Shown here piece by piece: positions 9,262-20,010 of a stretch of DNA of 64,000 bases. The notes under the pieces are model-generated. The model did not search any database. It had not been told where the DNA came from and saw nothing but the letters and a program-made list of their open reading frames with translations. This DNA comes from Actinokineospora spheciospongiae (GTDB lineage: Bacteria > Actinomycetota > Actinomycetes > Mycobacteriales > Pseudonocardiaceae), in contig NZ_AYXG01000101.1 of NCBI RefSeq assembly GCF_000564855.1, positions 50,176 through 114,175 of the forward strand. The letters are read 5' to 3'. The position numbers and the translations under genes are program-made. Numbering within the stretch: the stretch's first letter is position 1; the number at the start of each line of letters is the position of its first letter.

Positions 9262-9852
9262 ACGATCTCCTCTCACGCCGGTGCGCGGCGCCGGATGGGT
9301 CAGCCCCGGTGCGGGGCGTGTCGATCGCTGCGGGTGCGCGATCCCACCGTAGGGAGGGAAGGTACCGCGAAAACCGGCCGTTTCTGGATATGGCGATGCT
9401 CGCACCGCAGCGGAATCAAGCCGTTCCGCAGAGTGGGAACCGCATCGGTGGCTTTGTCCCGGCACCGTTGCGCGGCAAACCCACCCACGGGTTCCGGGCG
9501 GGACACGGATTCGCCCGGCCGGGCTTTTGTCATCTCGGCGCGCACGCGTTCGGGCAACACGCCGACGGTTCTGCGCCCTGTGCTGCCGCATTCCGGCGCG
9601 CGGGGGGACCCCGGGGACCGCGTGGCCGATTCCACCCCGTCCCGGCGGGCGCGGGGCGCGGCGGACCGGTGGGCGGTGATCGGCATGTCAACGGTGAACG
9701 CCCTCGGGGGGTTCCGCGTGCTCCGGGTGCGGCACAGGACGTCCGTCACATTGACTCGGGGGGTCGCGCGGCAGTATTCGACTCATCGTCGCCGATGTCG
9801 GAATCGCGCGAGCCCGGGCAGGGGCACCGCGTCCCAGGTGGACGGTCCGGGG
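9262..9852. other. 591-bp stretch without a recognisable gene
   Basis: Lies between the pntA start and the stop of the TetR gene on the same strand. Open frames here are short, have no ribosome sites and resemble nothing known. The pntAB promoter must be inside it. Around 9360-9500 it is less G+C-rich than the neighbours. A forward TTGACT-18 bp-TATTCG pair at 9751-9780 looks like a promoter but faces no adjacent gene. Confidence 0.5.
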
Positions 9853-10500
9853 TCACGGTTCGACGGGTACCGCCGGGCGGGTGATGGCGGCGAGGACGAG
9901 GCCGCGGATCTCCTCGGCGATGGCGGCGGTGTCCAGGGGCGGGTCGTGCGCCTGCCACTCCCGCAGCAGGCCGGTGATGGCGCCGACGACGGCGTAGGCG
10001 GTGAGGCGGTAGTCGCGGTCCGGGGCGTCGCCGCGGGTGGCGGCCAGGCGGGCCTCGGACTCGATAAAGTCGGCCCAGCGGCGGACCCACTCCTGGTGCT
10101 GGCGGTCCAGGTCGGTGCTCACCCCGACGGCCTCGACGTAGTTCAGGCGCGGCAGGCGCGGGTCGGCGGTGATGCCCGCGATGAAGGTGTCGATCAGGAC
10201 CCGCACCCTGGTCGCGGTGCCCGCGCCCTCGACCTCGGTGAGCCTGCCGCCGACCCGGCGCAGCGCCTCGGCGTTGATCCGGTCGTGCAGGGTGAGCAGC
10301 ACCCGCTCCTTGGCCGGGAACTCCTCGTAGAAGTTGCGGGTGGACACCCCGGCCAGCGTGCACAGGTCGACGATCTTCGTCTGCTGGTAGCCGCGCGCGG
10401 TGAACAGCTCCAGCGCGGCCACCAGCAGCCGGGCCCGGCGCTGGGCGCGGCGGTCGTCGGCGGAGACGCCCCCGTAGGCGCGCCTGGGCGGTGTGGTCAC
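9853..10500 (-). CDS. TetR-family transcriptional regulator
   Basis: 215 residues. The N-terminal DNA-binding domain is clear: AALELFTARGYQQTKIVDLC then the recognition helix region LAGVSTRNFYEEFPAKERVL (residues 28-68). The C-terminal helical domain, which binds the ligand, is unassigned. The GTG at 10500 follows GGGAG; the longer frame would intrude into the divergent promoter. The gene faces away from a secreted lipase gene 107 bp off, with a palindrome between them, so it probably represses that lipase and itself. Confidence 0.92.
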   Translation of the reverse strand: MTTPPRRAYGGVSADDRRAQRRARLLVAALELFTARGYQQTKIVDLCTLAGVSTRNFYEEFPAKERVLLTLHDRINAEALRRVGGRLTEVEGAGTATRVRVLIDTFIAGITADPRLPRLNYVEAVGVSTDLDRQHQEWVRRWADFIESEARLAATRGDAPDRDYRLTAYAVVGAITGLLREWQAHDPPLDTAAIAEEIRGLVLAAITRPAVPVEP

Positions 10501-10571
10501 CGGTGCTCCCGTTCCCCGACCGGGACAAAGTGGTAATCGGGCTTGTCGCTTCGGCGGTGCGGACCTAGGTT

Positions 10572-10584
10572 TCCGAAAATCGGA
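10572..10584. promoter_or_regulatory. 13-bp palindrome between tetR and lipase genes
   Basis: TCCGAAAATCGGA is a perfect 5-3-5 inverted repeat located 24 bp before the lipase start codon. It is a candidate operator for the divergent TetR-family protein. Confidence 0.45.
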
Positions 10585-10607
10585 GTTTCCACAATACCGG
10601 AGGCACC

Positions 10608-11825
10608 ATGGTCCGCCGATCCGCCCTGGTCTCGTCCCTGGTCGCACTCGCGCTGCTCACCTGCGGGCCCGCGCCCGTGGCGGGCGCCGCCGAGCCCCTG
10701 CCGGTGCCGTCTCAGGACGCCTTCTACACCCCGCCCGCCCCGCTCCCCCCGGGGTCACCGGGTGACGTGCTGCGCAGCAGGCGGGTCGACTGGCACCCCG
10801 AGCCGTTCCGCGTCCTGCCCGCGCCGGTGGACGCCCACCAGGTCCTGCACCTGTCCACTTCGGCCACGGGCGCGCGCATCGCGGTGTCGGCCACGGTCCT
10901 GGTGCCGCCGGACGCCTGGCCCGGTCCCGGCCCGCGCCCGGTCGTCGCCTACGCCATGGGCACGCAGGGACTCGGCGACCAGTGCGCGCCGTCCTACCAC
11001 CTGCGGGCGGGCACGGAGGTGGAGATCGCGTTCCTGGCGCAGGCGCTGCTGAAGGGCTGGGCGGTGGTCGTCACCGACTACGAGGGTCTGGGTACCCCGG
11101 GCACGCACACCTACGCGGTGGGTCGGTCGGAGGGTCACGCGCTGCTCGACGCGGCCCGCGCCGCCACCCGGCTGCCGGAGGCGGGCCTCGACCGGCGCGC
11201 CCCGGTCGGCGCCTTCGGCTACTCCCAGGGCGGGCAGGCCGCCGCCTGGGCGGGTGAGTTGCAGCCGACCTACGCCCCCGAGCTGAACCTGGTCGGGATC
11301 GCCGAGGGTGGCGTGCCGTCGGACCTGAACGAGGTCGCCGCGTTCAACGATGGCAACCTGGGTTCCGGTCTGCTCGTCGCGGCTGCCGTGGGCTACGCCG
11401 CCGCCTACCCCGAACTGCCGTTCGCTGACCAACTCACTCGACGCGGCAAGGAACTGACGGCCAAGGTGCGGGACGCCTGCGTCGCCGAACTCGCCCTCGC
11501 GGCGCCGTTCACCCGGCTCAACGACCTCACCACGACCCCGGACCTGATCGACTCCCCCGCCTGGCAGGCCCGGCTCGCCGAGAACCGGCTCGGCACGACC
11601 GCGCCCACCGCACCGGTGTACCTGTACCACGGCACGCTCGACGAACTGATCCCGTACGCGGCGGCGGAAGGACTGCGCGACCGCTACTGCGCGCGCGGCG
11701 CCGACATCCAGTGGACGCCGATCCCGCTCGCCGGGCACATCACCGCCGTCTCGGTGTGGGGCACCGCCGCGCTGAACTGGCTCGGCGACCGCTACGCGGG
11801 CAAGCCGACCCGACCGTCCTGCTGA
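10608..11825 (+). CDS. Secreted lipase (LIP family)
   Basis: 405 residues. A signal peptide (residues 1-27, VAGAAE cleavage region) precedes a mature protein of the secretory lipase family first described in Candida and common in actinomycetes. The elbow GYSQGG carries the nucleophile Ser, HGTLDELIP the Asp, and AGHITAVS the His. A long lid region lies between the elbow and the Asp, as usual for this family. ATG after CCGGAGGCACC. It should hydrolyse acylglycerols or other esters outside the cell. The divergent TetR-type regulator is the obvious controller. Confidence 0.9.
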   Translation: MVRRSALVSSLVALALLTCGPAPVAGAAEPLPVPSQDAFYTPPAPLPPGSPGDVLRSRRVDWHPEPFRVLPAPVDAHQVLHLSTSATGARIAVSATVLVPPDAWPGPGPRPVVAYAMGTQGLGDQCAPSYHLRAGTEVEIAFLAQALLKGWAVVVTDYEGLGTPGTHTYAVGRSEGHALLDAARAATRLPEAGLDRRAPVGAFGYSQGGQAAAWAGELQPTYAPELNLVGIAEGGVPSDLNEVAAFNDGNLGSGLLVAAAVGYAAAYPELPFADQLTRRGKELTAKVRDACVAELALAAPFTRLNDLTTTPDLIDSPAWQARLAENRLGTTAPTAPVYLYHGTLDELIPYAAAEGLRDRYCARGADIQWTPIPLAGHITAVSVWGTAALNWLGDRYAGKPTRPSC

Positions 11826-11833
11826 TCCCGCGA

Positions 11834-11934
11834 GCGGGGTGATCACAGCAGGGGGGTGATCACCCCGCCTGGCGCGGGTCCGCCCGGACGCCGACGAGCC
11901 CGGCCGATCCACGGGGATCGGCCGGGCTCGTCGG
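11834..11934. terminator. Two tandem hairpins between lipase and katG
   Basis: First hairpin: 13-bp perfect stem 11834-11846 with 11856-11868, 9-base loop. Second: 20-bp perfect stem 11891-11910 with 11915-11934, loop ACGG. They lie between convergent stop codons and should end transcription from both sides. Confidence 0.88.
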
Positions 11935-11946
11935 GGCAGAGCGGGC

Positions 11947-14710
<2,764 letters not shown>

Positions 14711-14717
14711 ACGGCAC

Positions 14718-14746
14718 ACCCTAGAGACTTTTCTGGAGTAGTTCAA
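14718..14746 (-). promoter_or_regulatory. furA-katG promoter
   Basis: On the minus strand TTGAAC (14746-14741), 17 bp, TAGGGT (14723-14718). The furA GTG follows about 8 bases after the -10 box, so the transcript should be leaderless. The spacer contains CCAGAAAAG, like the A-rich core of mycobacterial FurA operators. Confidence 0.7.
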
Positions 14747-15007
14747 GTTCCCTGGTCGCCCGGGGCGGCGGGGTCCGGGACGGTCACCATGATCAAATCA
14801 CAGTGCCGCGCCCGCGTGGCGGCGCACCCCGCTCACGTCCGAGTGGACGGCCTCCCCCACCGCCCCGCGACCGCCCGGCGGGAATTCCGTCGACCCCGAC
14901 CCATTGGCGCACAGCCGCGGGAGTTGCGGAAAAACAAGGGGAAAACGTTCTCCGGTTGCCCCTGTTGCACCTTTTCGCGACCGTCCACAACGATTATCGT
15001 CAGTCGC

Positions 15008-15484
15008 ATGGACAAGGGTGACATCGCACCGGACTTCAAGCTCGTCGACCAGGACGGGAATCCGCGCTCACTCAGGGAGTTCCTGGAACTCGGCCCCGTG
15101 GCGCTGTTCTTCTACCCCGCCGCCATGACGACCGGGTGCACCGCGCAGAGCTGCCACTTCCGGGACCTGGCCGCCGAATTCGCCGAGGTGGGCGCGCAGC
15201 GGGTGGGGATCAGTTCCGACGGGGTGGACAAGCAGCGGGAGTTCTCCGACGCGCACTCCTTCGGTTTTCCGCTCCTGTCCGATCCCGACGGCGCTGTGGC
15301 CGCCGCCTACGGGGTCCGACGGAAGCTGGGACTGCCGGACCGGTTCGGCGCCGTGCAGACGCGGCGGCGGACCATCGTCATCGACACCGACCGGACCGTG
15401 CTGGCCGTGGTGAAGTCCGAACTGCGGATGGAGGTGCACGCGGACCAGGCCCTCGCCGCCCTGCGGGCCCGCGCCGGGAAGTAG
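15008..15484 (+). CDS. bcp: Bcp/PrxQ-type peroxiredoxin
   Basis: 158 residues, thioredoxin fold. C44 and C49 in TTGCTAQSC are the peroxidatic and resolving cysteines with the five-residue spacing of the atypical two-cysteine Bcp/PrxQ group. GDIAPDFKLVDQDG and VGISSDGVDKQREF are also typical. It reduces hydrogen peroxide and organic hydroperoxides with thioredoxin as donor. No clear ribosome site precedes the ATG. Transcribed away from furA-katG, so this small area gathers three peroxide-defence genes. The upstream 297 bp contain its promoter, not identified with confidence. Confidence 0.93.
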   Translation: MDKGDIAPDFKLVDQDGNPRSLREFLELGPVALFFYPAAMTTGCTAQSCHFRDLAAEFAEVGAQRVGISSDGVDKQREFSDAHSFGFPLLSDPDGAVAAAYGVRRKLGLPDRFGAVQTRRRTIVIDTDRTVLAVVKSELRMEVHADQALAALRARAGK

Positions 15485-15490
15485 CACGAC

Positions 15491-15524
15491 GCCGGGGGCG
15501 GGCCCACGTGGGCCCGCCCCCGGC
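15491..15524. terminator. Perfect 34-bp palindrome between bcp and the PTM operon end
   Basis: A 17-bp inverted repeat with no spacer, six bases past the bcp stop and 12 bases beyond the reductase stop on the other strand. It should form a hairpin in both transcripts. Confidence 0.82.
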
Positions 15525-15536
15525 ACAACGGGCCGA

Positions 15537-16610
15537 TCAGAGCCGGACCAGCACCTTGCCCTTCTTGTCCGCGCCGTCGGCGAACAGCGACCCGTAGGCC
15601 GCGGGGATCGAGTCGAATCCCTCGTGCATGGTGTGCTCGTGGACGACGGCGCCGGAGCGGACCAGGTTGCCCAGGTCGGCCTCCAGGTCCACCCAGCAGG
15701 CCGGGTCCTCCATCCACTCCAGGGAGAACACGCCGCGGACGGTGGCCTGCGGGCGCATCAGCAGCGGCAGCAGCCTCGGGCCGACGTGGTCGCCGCCGAC
15801 CTGGCTCTCGAACTGGGCGCAGATGGCGATCCGCGCGCCGACGGCCAGCATCCCGAACACCTCGTCGGTGAGGGCGCCGCCGACGGTGTCGAGGTAGCGG
15901 TCCACGCCCTTGGGCAGGGCGCGGCGGAGGCGGTCGCGGACCTCGTCGCGCGGCTCGTCGCGGCTGTAGACCACGACCTCGTCGAATCCCAGGCCCAGCA
16001 GGTGGTCGGTCTTGGCCGCCGAGCGGGTGGTGGCCACCACCCGGCCCGCGCCCGCCAGCCTGGCGAGCTGGCCCGCCACCGAGCCGATCGCCCCGGACGC
16101 CCCGCTGATCAGGACGCTGTCACCGGGCCGGACCTGGAGCACCTTGCGCATCGCGCCCCAGGCGGTCATGCCCGGGCCGCCCAGCACGCTCAGCGCCGTG
16201 TGCAGCGGGAGGGCGTCGCCGTAGTGGGCGGGGTCGAGCAGGCGGTAGGCGGGGAAGACCAGGGGCATGTTCTCGGCGTGCCAGGTCGAGTCCCAGCGGG
16301 TGGGGCCGCCCGTGTCGACCACGTGGGTGCGCCAGCCGCCGAAGCCCTGGACCAGGTCGCCCGGCCGGAACAGGGCGCGGGGGCCCGCCTGGAGGACGCG
16401 CATCACCGAGTCGGCGCCCATGTGGTCGCCGACGCGGGTGTCGAGGGCGAGGCCCTGCTGGTAGGGGTCGACCGAGACGTACAGCGTCTCCAGGAGCATC
16501 TCGTCCTCGGCGAGGTCGACGACCAACTCCTCCTCGACCCTCTCGTAGATGCGCGCCGGGTCCGGGACACCGCGCATGTGCTCGCGCACGACCCACTTGG
16601 AGACCTTCAC
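15537..16610 (-). CDS. MDR-family NADP-dependent oxidoreductase of the PTM cluster (FtdE/IkaC-like)
   Basis: 357 residues. Zinc-free medium-chain reductase of the leukotriene-dehydrogenase/curcumin-reductase type: N-terminal GroES-like part (LYVSVDPYQQG), then a Rossmann fold with LISGASGAIGSVAGQLA and DRYLDTVGG. In known PTM pathways the enzyme at this position closes the last, six-membered carbocycle by reductive cyclisation with NADPH. Start GTG overlaps the stop of the preceding FAD-enzyme gene (GTGA), showing tight coupling. It is the last gene of the operon; no cytochrome P450 follows, unlike several Streptomyces clusters. Confidence 0.85.
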   Translation of the reverse strand: MKVSKWVVREHMRGVPDPARIYERVEEELVVDLAEDEMLLETLYVSVDPYQQGLALDTRVGDHMGADSVMRVLQAGPRALFRPGDLVQGFGGWRTHVVDTGGPTRWDSTWHAENMPLVFPAYRLLDPAHYGDALPLHTALSVLGGPGMTAWGAMRKVLQVRPGDSVLISGASGAIGSVAGQLARLAGAGRVVATTRSAAKTDHLLGLGFDEVVVYSRDEPRDEVRDRLRRALPKGVDRYLDTVGGALTDEVFGMLAVGARIAICAQFESQVGGDHVGPRLLPLLMRPQATVRGVFSLEWMEDPACWVDLEADLGNLVRSGAVVHEHTMHEGFDSIPAAYGSLFADGADKKGKVLVRL

Positions 16611-18313
16611 GACGCACCCCCGCCCGCCAGCGAGACCAGGTTCCGGGGCGTGCGCTCGTGCTGCGGGCGCACGGCTATCACGCGGTGCGTCGGGGGCGGT
16701 CCGTGATCGTCCACGTGTGCGTCGAACTCCTTGTTGTCGTCCTTGCAGATGAATTGCATGACCTGCCTGCCCGCCGTGGCGGCGCGGATCAGGCCGCCGG
16801 TGGTGGCCCAGACCCCGGACTGGTAGAAGTTGCGCAGCCCGGGCAGGCCGGGGCCGTACTTCTTGACCAGTTCCTCCAGCGTCTCGCCGCTGTCGACGAA
16901 CGGCTGCCAGCCCAGCACGGTGCCGTTGTAGTTGCCGGTGTAGCGGACCTGGGTGAGCGGTGTGGACACGTCGCGGGCGACCACCGAGGCGGTGATGCCC
17001 GGGTGGCGCTTCTCCAGGATGTCCATCAGCGCCAGCCGCGCCCTGCGCTTGGCGGCGTAGTACTGCTTGCCGTGGCGGACGGGGAGGGTGTGCAGCTTCT
17101 CCCCCGCCCGGACCCGGGTCACCTGCTCGGGCCCCTCGTCGACCTCGCGCCACGGTGCGATGTCGGCGAAGTAGGTCATGTAGACGATGGTGGTGCCCTC
17201 CGGCGACAGCTCCGGGTAGTGGGTGCTGCGGAACTGGACGTTGATGCTGGGGTGCTTGATGCCGACCAGGTCCCGCGCCTCCTCCTCGGTCAGGAGGTAG
17301 GTGGTGCACGGGTCGCCATCGGGCACCGGCCGGTCCAGGGCCAGGAAGAGGCAGACGTAGCCGGGGAAGACCATGCCGGGTTCGTGGATGGTCTCGGTGT
17401 AGAGCTTGCGGTACTCGTCGGTGAGGTACTTGTCGTCGAGGAACTTCGTCATCGTGGTGGGCCCGTCGGCGGCGGAGACCACGATGTCGGCGTAGTGCTC
17501 GGTGCCGTCGTCGAGCAGCACCCCCACCGCGGTGTCGTCCTCGACGAGAATCCGCTGCACCTTGGCGTTGTAGGTGACCTCGCCGCCGAGGCGCCGGTAG
17601 CGCTCCTCGATGGACTTGGCCAGGCCCAGCGAACCGCCCTCGGGCACCCCGGCGGAGAGGTTGGCGTGCGAGGCGAGCTGGAAGTAGATCGGCAGCACCG
17701 GGAAGTTGGCGTGCTTCTCGTAGAGGACGTAGTTGAACGCCTCGCGCAGCAGCGGTTCCTCGAAGCGGGCGGAGTAGTCGGTCATCAGGGTGCTGATGGA
17801 CTTGCGGACCACGTTGAAGTACGGCAGGAACCCGGCCAGCATCCGAATCCGCTCCAGCGTGCCCATGATGCCGACCGGCTTGAGGAACGGGTACACCGCG
17901 AGCGCCTTGCGGAACTTGCGCAGCCCGTTGCAGAAGTCGCGGATGAGCTTGGCGTCGGCGGGCGAGATCTCCAGCAGGTGGGCTTCGAGCCGGTCCGGGT
18001 CGGAGTAGAAGTGCACCTCCCGGCCGTCGCGACCGCGGACGATGTTGAACACGTCGAAGTGGCGGATCTCCTTGCCCTGCAGCGCACCGAGTTCCAGCCA
18101 GATCTGGTGCATCTCGTTGCCCGGGCCGCTGCCGAGCAGCCAGCTTATGCAGCAGTCGAACCAGAAGTCGCCCCGGTCCCAGGCCGTGCAGCAGCCGCCG
18201 GGGATCTCGTGCATCTCGAAGATCCGGCTGTCGTAGCCGTTCATCTGCGCGTAGCAGCCGGTGGACAGACCACCGAGGCCCGCACCGATGACGATCATGG
18301 TCTTGCGGCTCAT
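16607..18313 (-). CDS. Phytoene-dehydrogenase-like FAD oxidoreductase, second copy (PTM cyclase, FtdD-like)
   Basis: 568 residues. The FAD-binding Rossmann motif is at the N-terminus: TMIVIGAGLGGLSTGCYAQ, followed by the acidic end of strand two (IFEMHEIPGG). The C-terminal FAD contact region is LRNFYQSGVWATTGGLIRAA. Family CrtI-like amine-oxidase-type flavoproteins. In PTM pathways these enzymes do not desaturate carotenoids but start reductive ring closure of the polyene tetramate. It is a diverged paralogue of the gene before it, sharing GGCCT near residue 38 and GGSLGLAKSIE in the middle. The ATG at 18313 overlaps the upstream stop (ATGA); a longer frame exists but is unlikely. Confidence 0.87.
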   Translation of the reverse strand: MSRKTMIVIGAGLGGLSTGCYAQMNGYDSRIFEMHEIPGGCCTAWDRGDFWFDCCISWLLGSGPGNEMHQIWLELGALQGKEIRHFDVFNIVRGRDGREVHFYSDPDRLEAHLLEISPADAKLIRDFCNGLRKFRKALAVYPFLKPVGIMGTLERIRMLAGFLPYFNVVRKSISTLMTDYSARFEEPLLREAFNYVLYEKHANFPVLPIYFQLASHANLSAGVPEGGSLGLAKSIEERYRRLGGEVTYNAKVQRILVEDDTAVGVLLDDGTEHYADIVVSAADGPTTMTKFLDDKYLTDEYRKLYTETIHEPGMVFPGYVCLFLALDRPVPDGDPCTTYLLTEEEARDLVGIKHPSINVQFRSTHYPELSPEGTTIVYMTYFADIAPWREVDEGPEQVTRVRAGEKLHTLPVRHGKQYYAAKRRARLALMDILEKRHPGITASVVARDVSTPLTQVRYTGNYNGTVLGWQPFVDSGETLEELVKKYGPGLPGLRNFYQSGVWATTGGLIRAATAGRQVMQFICKDDNKEFDAHVDDHGPPPTHRVIAVRPQHERTPRNLVSLAGGGAS

Positions 18314-20010
18314 GAGGACGTCCTCGCTTCTTCCCCGGATGGCACCTGCTGTTCGGTCCACCGGTCGAGTTGGGGCAGTTCGCCGAGGCGCTCGGGGCCC
18401 CAGGGGCGGGTGTCGGTGCTCTCCACGGCCCGGAACGGCACACCGAGTTCGCGGCAGAGGTACTGCGCGGCGAAGCGGCCGGAGGCGGCGGCCTTGATCA
18501 GGCTGCCCCCGCCGACCCAGTGCCCGGCCAGGTGGAACCCGCGCAGGCCGGGCAGGCTCAGCCGGTCCTTGCCGATCATCCGGTCGATCAGGTCGTCGGC
18601 GCGCGGCGACTTCCAGGCCAGGATCGCACCCCTGGCGTTGCCGGTGTAGCGCTCGGTGGTGGCCGGGGTGGACACCTGCACCTGTTCGACGCGGTCACCG
18701 ATGCCGGGGTGCAGGCGTTCGAGGTATTCCAGGACGAAGGCCGCCACCTCCTGCTTGCGCGCCCGGTATGCCTTGCGGTCACCGGTGCGCAGGTCCTTCC
18801 AGGTGTCGAAGTCGCTGAAGTAGTTGCACATCAGCAGCGAGTGCCCCGGTGGGGCGATGCCCGCGATCATCCGCGACCGCAGGTGCACCACCAGGCTCTT
18901 CTGCAACGACCCGGGCAGCCGGGCCGCGTCCTCGTCGGACAGGAAGTAGGTGGTGCTGTGCGACTCCTCGGCGGGCAGGTCGCCGCGGATGCCGACGAAC
19001 ACCGACACCAGCGCCGGGTACAGCTCACCGGGGGCGGGCATGACCTCGGTGAGCATCGTGTCCAGCGTGGGGCTGCTGTGGCTGCCGCCGAGCAGGGTGG
19101 ACACCGTGGACAGCGCGTCGCACGCGGCGACGACGTGGTCGGCGTAGTGCCGCTCACCGCCGCGCAGCTCCACGCCGACCGCGCGGCCGTCCTCGACCAG
19201 GACGCGGGCGACCCGGGACCGGAAGTCGATCCGGCCGCCGAGGGCGGTGTAGCGGTCCTCGATGGACTTGGCCAGGCCGAGCGAGCCGCCCTGGGGCATC
19301 CCCACGTTGCCGTTGTGCGCCTCGGCCATCGTGTAGTGGTACGGGATCAGCGCGAAGTTCTCCGGGTCCTGGAAGAACATGTTCCGCAGCGCCTTGGCCA
19401 GGAACGGGTCGCTGAACCGGGCGGTGAAGTCGGCCATCTGGGTCCCGCCGCTGCGCCAGAACAGGCGGAACGCGGGGAGCACCGTGGCGAGCATGGCCAG
19501 CTTCTCCCGCAGCGGCGTCAGCGGCGGCGGGGTGAGGAACGGGTGCAGGGCCAGCTTGGTGAACCGGCGCAGGTCCGCGCAGAACCCGCGGATCAGCTTC
19601 TCGTCGGCGGGTGAGCAGGCCAGCAGCTCGGCCTCCAGCCGGTCCGGGTCGGTGGGGAAGGACACCGACCGGCCGTCGGTGTCGACCACCTTGTTGAACA
19701 CCTCGAACCGGGTGACCGACTTGCCGTCGAGCGCCCCCAGCTCCCGCCACACCTGGTTCGCGGCGTTGCCGGGCTTGGTGCCGTTGAGCCAGTCGATGCA
19801 GTAGTCGAACAGCCAACCGTCTCGGCCCCAACCGGTGCAGCAGCCGCCCGCGATGACGTGCTTCTCGAAGATCCGCGTCTCCAGGCCGCTCATCTGCCCG
19901 TAGGAGCCGACCGCCATGCCGGAGACCCCGGCGCCGACGATGATCACCCGGGGAGGCTGCCCGGGGCGGCGCCCGCGCCGCTCCCAGACCTCCCGCCTGC
20001 TACGCGACAT
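18310..20010 (-). CDS. Phytoene-dehydrogenase-like FAD oxidoreductase, first copy (PTM cyclase, FtdC-like)
   Basis: 566 residues with an Arg-rich 20-residue leader before the FAD motif VIIVGAGVSGMAVGSYGQ. The FAD-closing segment LRGFHLAGHWVGGGSLIKAA lies near the C-terminus. In PTM biosynthesis the first flavoenzyme forms the outer five-membered ring from the polyene; a second one adds the next ring. Two such genes plus the MDR reductase match clusters making 5-5-6 ring systems, while ikarugamycin-type clusters (5-6-5) have only one. Its start overlaps the end of the PKS-NRPS gene by 11 bp, and its end overlaps the next gene by 4 bp. Confidence 0.88.
   Translation of the reverse strand: MSRSRREVWERRGRRPGQPPRVIIVGAGVSGMAVGSYGQMSGLETRIFEKHVIAGGCCTGWGRDGWLFDYCIDWLNGTKPGNAANQVWRELGALDGKSVTRFEVFNKVVDTDGRSVSFPTDPDRLEAELLACSPADEKLIRGFCADLRRFTKLALHPFLTPPPLTPLREKLAMLATVLPAFRLFWRSGGTQMADFTARFSDPFLAKALRNMFFQDPENFALIPYHYTMAEAHNGNVGMPQGGSLGLAKSIEDRYTALGGRIDFRSRVARVLVEDGRAVGVELRGGERHYADHVVAACDALSTVSTLLGGSHSSPTLDTMLTEVMPAPGELYPALVSVFVGIRGDLPAEESHSTTYFLSDEDAARLPGSLQKSLVVHLRSRMIAGIAPPGHSLLMCNYFSDFDTWKDLRTGDRKAYRARKQEVAAFVLEYLERLHPGIGDRVEQVQVSTPATTERYTGNARGAILAWKSPRADDLIDRMIGKDRLSLPGLRGFHLAGHWVGGGSLIKAAASGRFAAQYLCRELGVPFRAVESTDTRPWGPERLGELPQLDRWTEQQVPSGEEARTSS

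Noticed and set aside
9300..9749. 149-codon minus-strand frame between pntA and the TetR gene
   Set aside because: No ribosome site, Arg/Pro-rich random composition and no resemblance to a family.
15537..18443. A 968-codon minus-strand frame joining the MDR reductase to upstream sequence
   Set aside because: Only the last 357 codons match a family; the rest is the second frame of the FAD-enzyme gene. The GTG at 16610 overlapping a stop codon is the real start.
16607..20010. The two phytoene-dehydrogenase-like genes as carotenoid biosynthesis
   Set aside because: No phytoene synthase or prenyl genes are present; coupling to the PKS-NRPS and hydroxylase genes fits PTM ring-forming enzymes.
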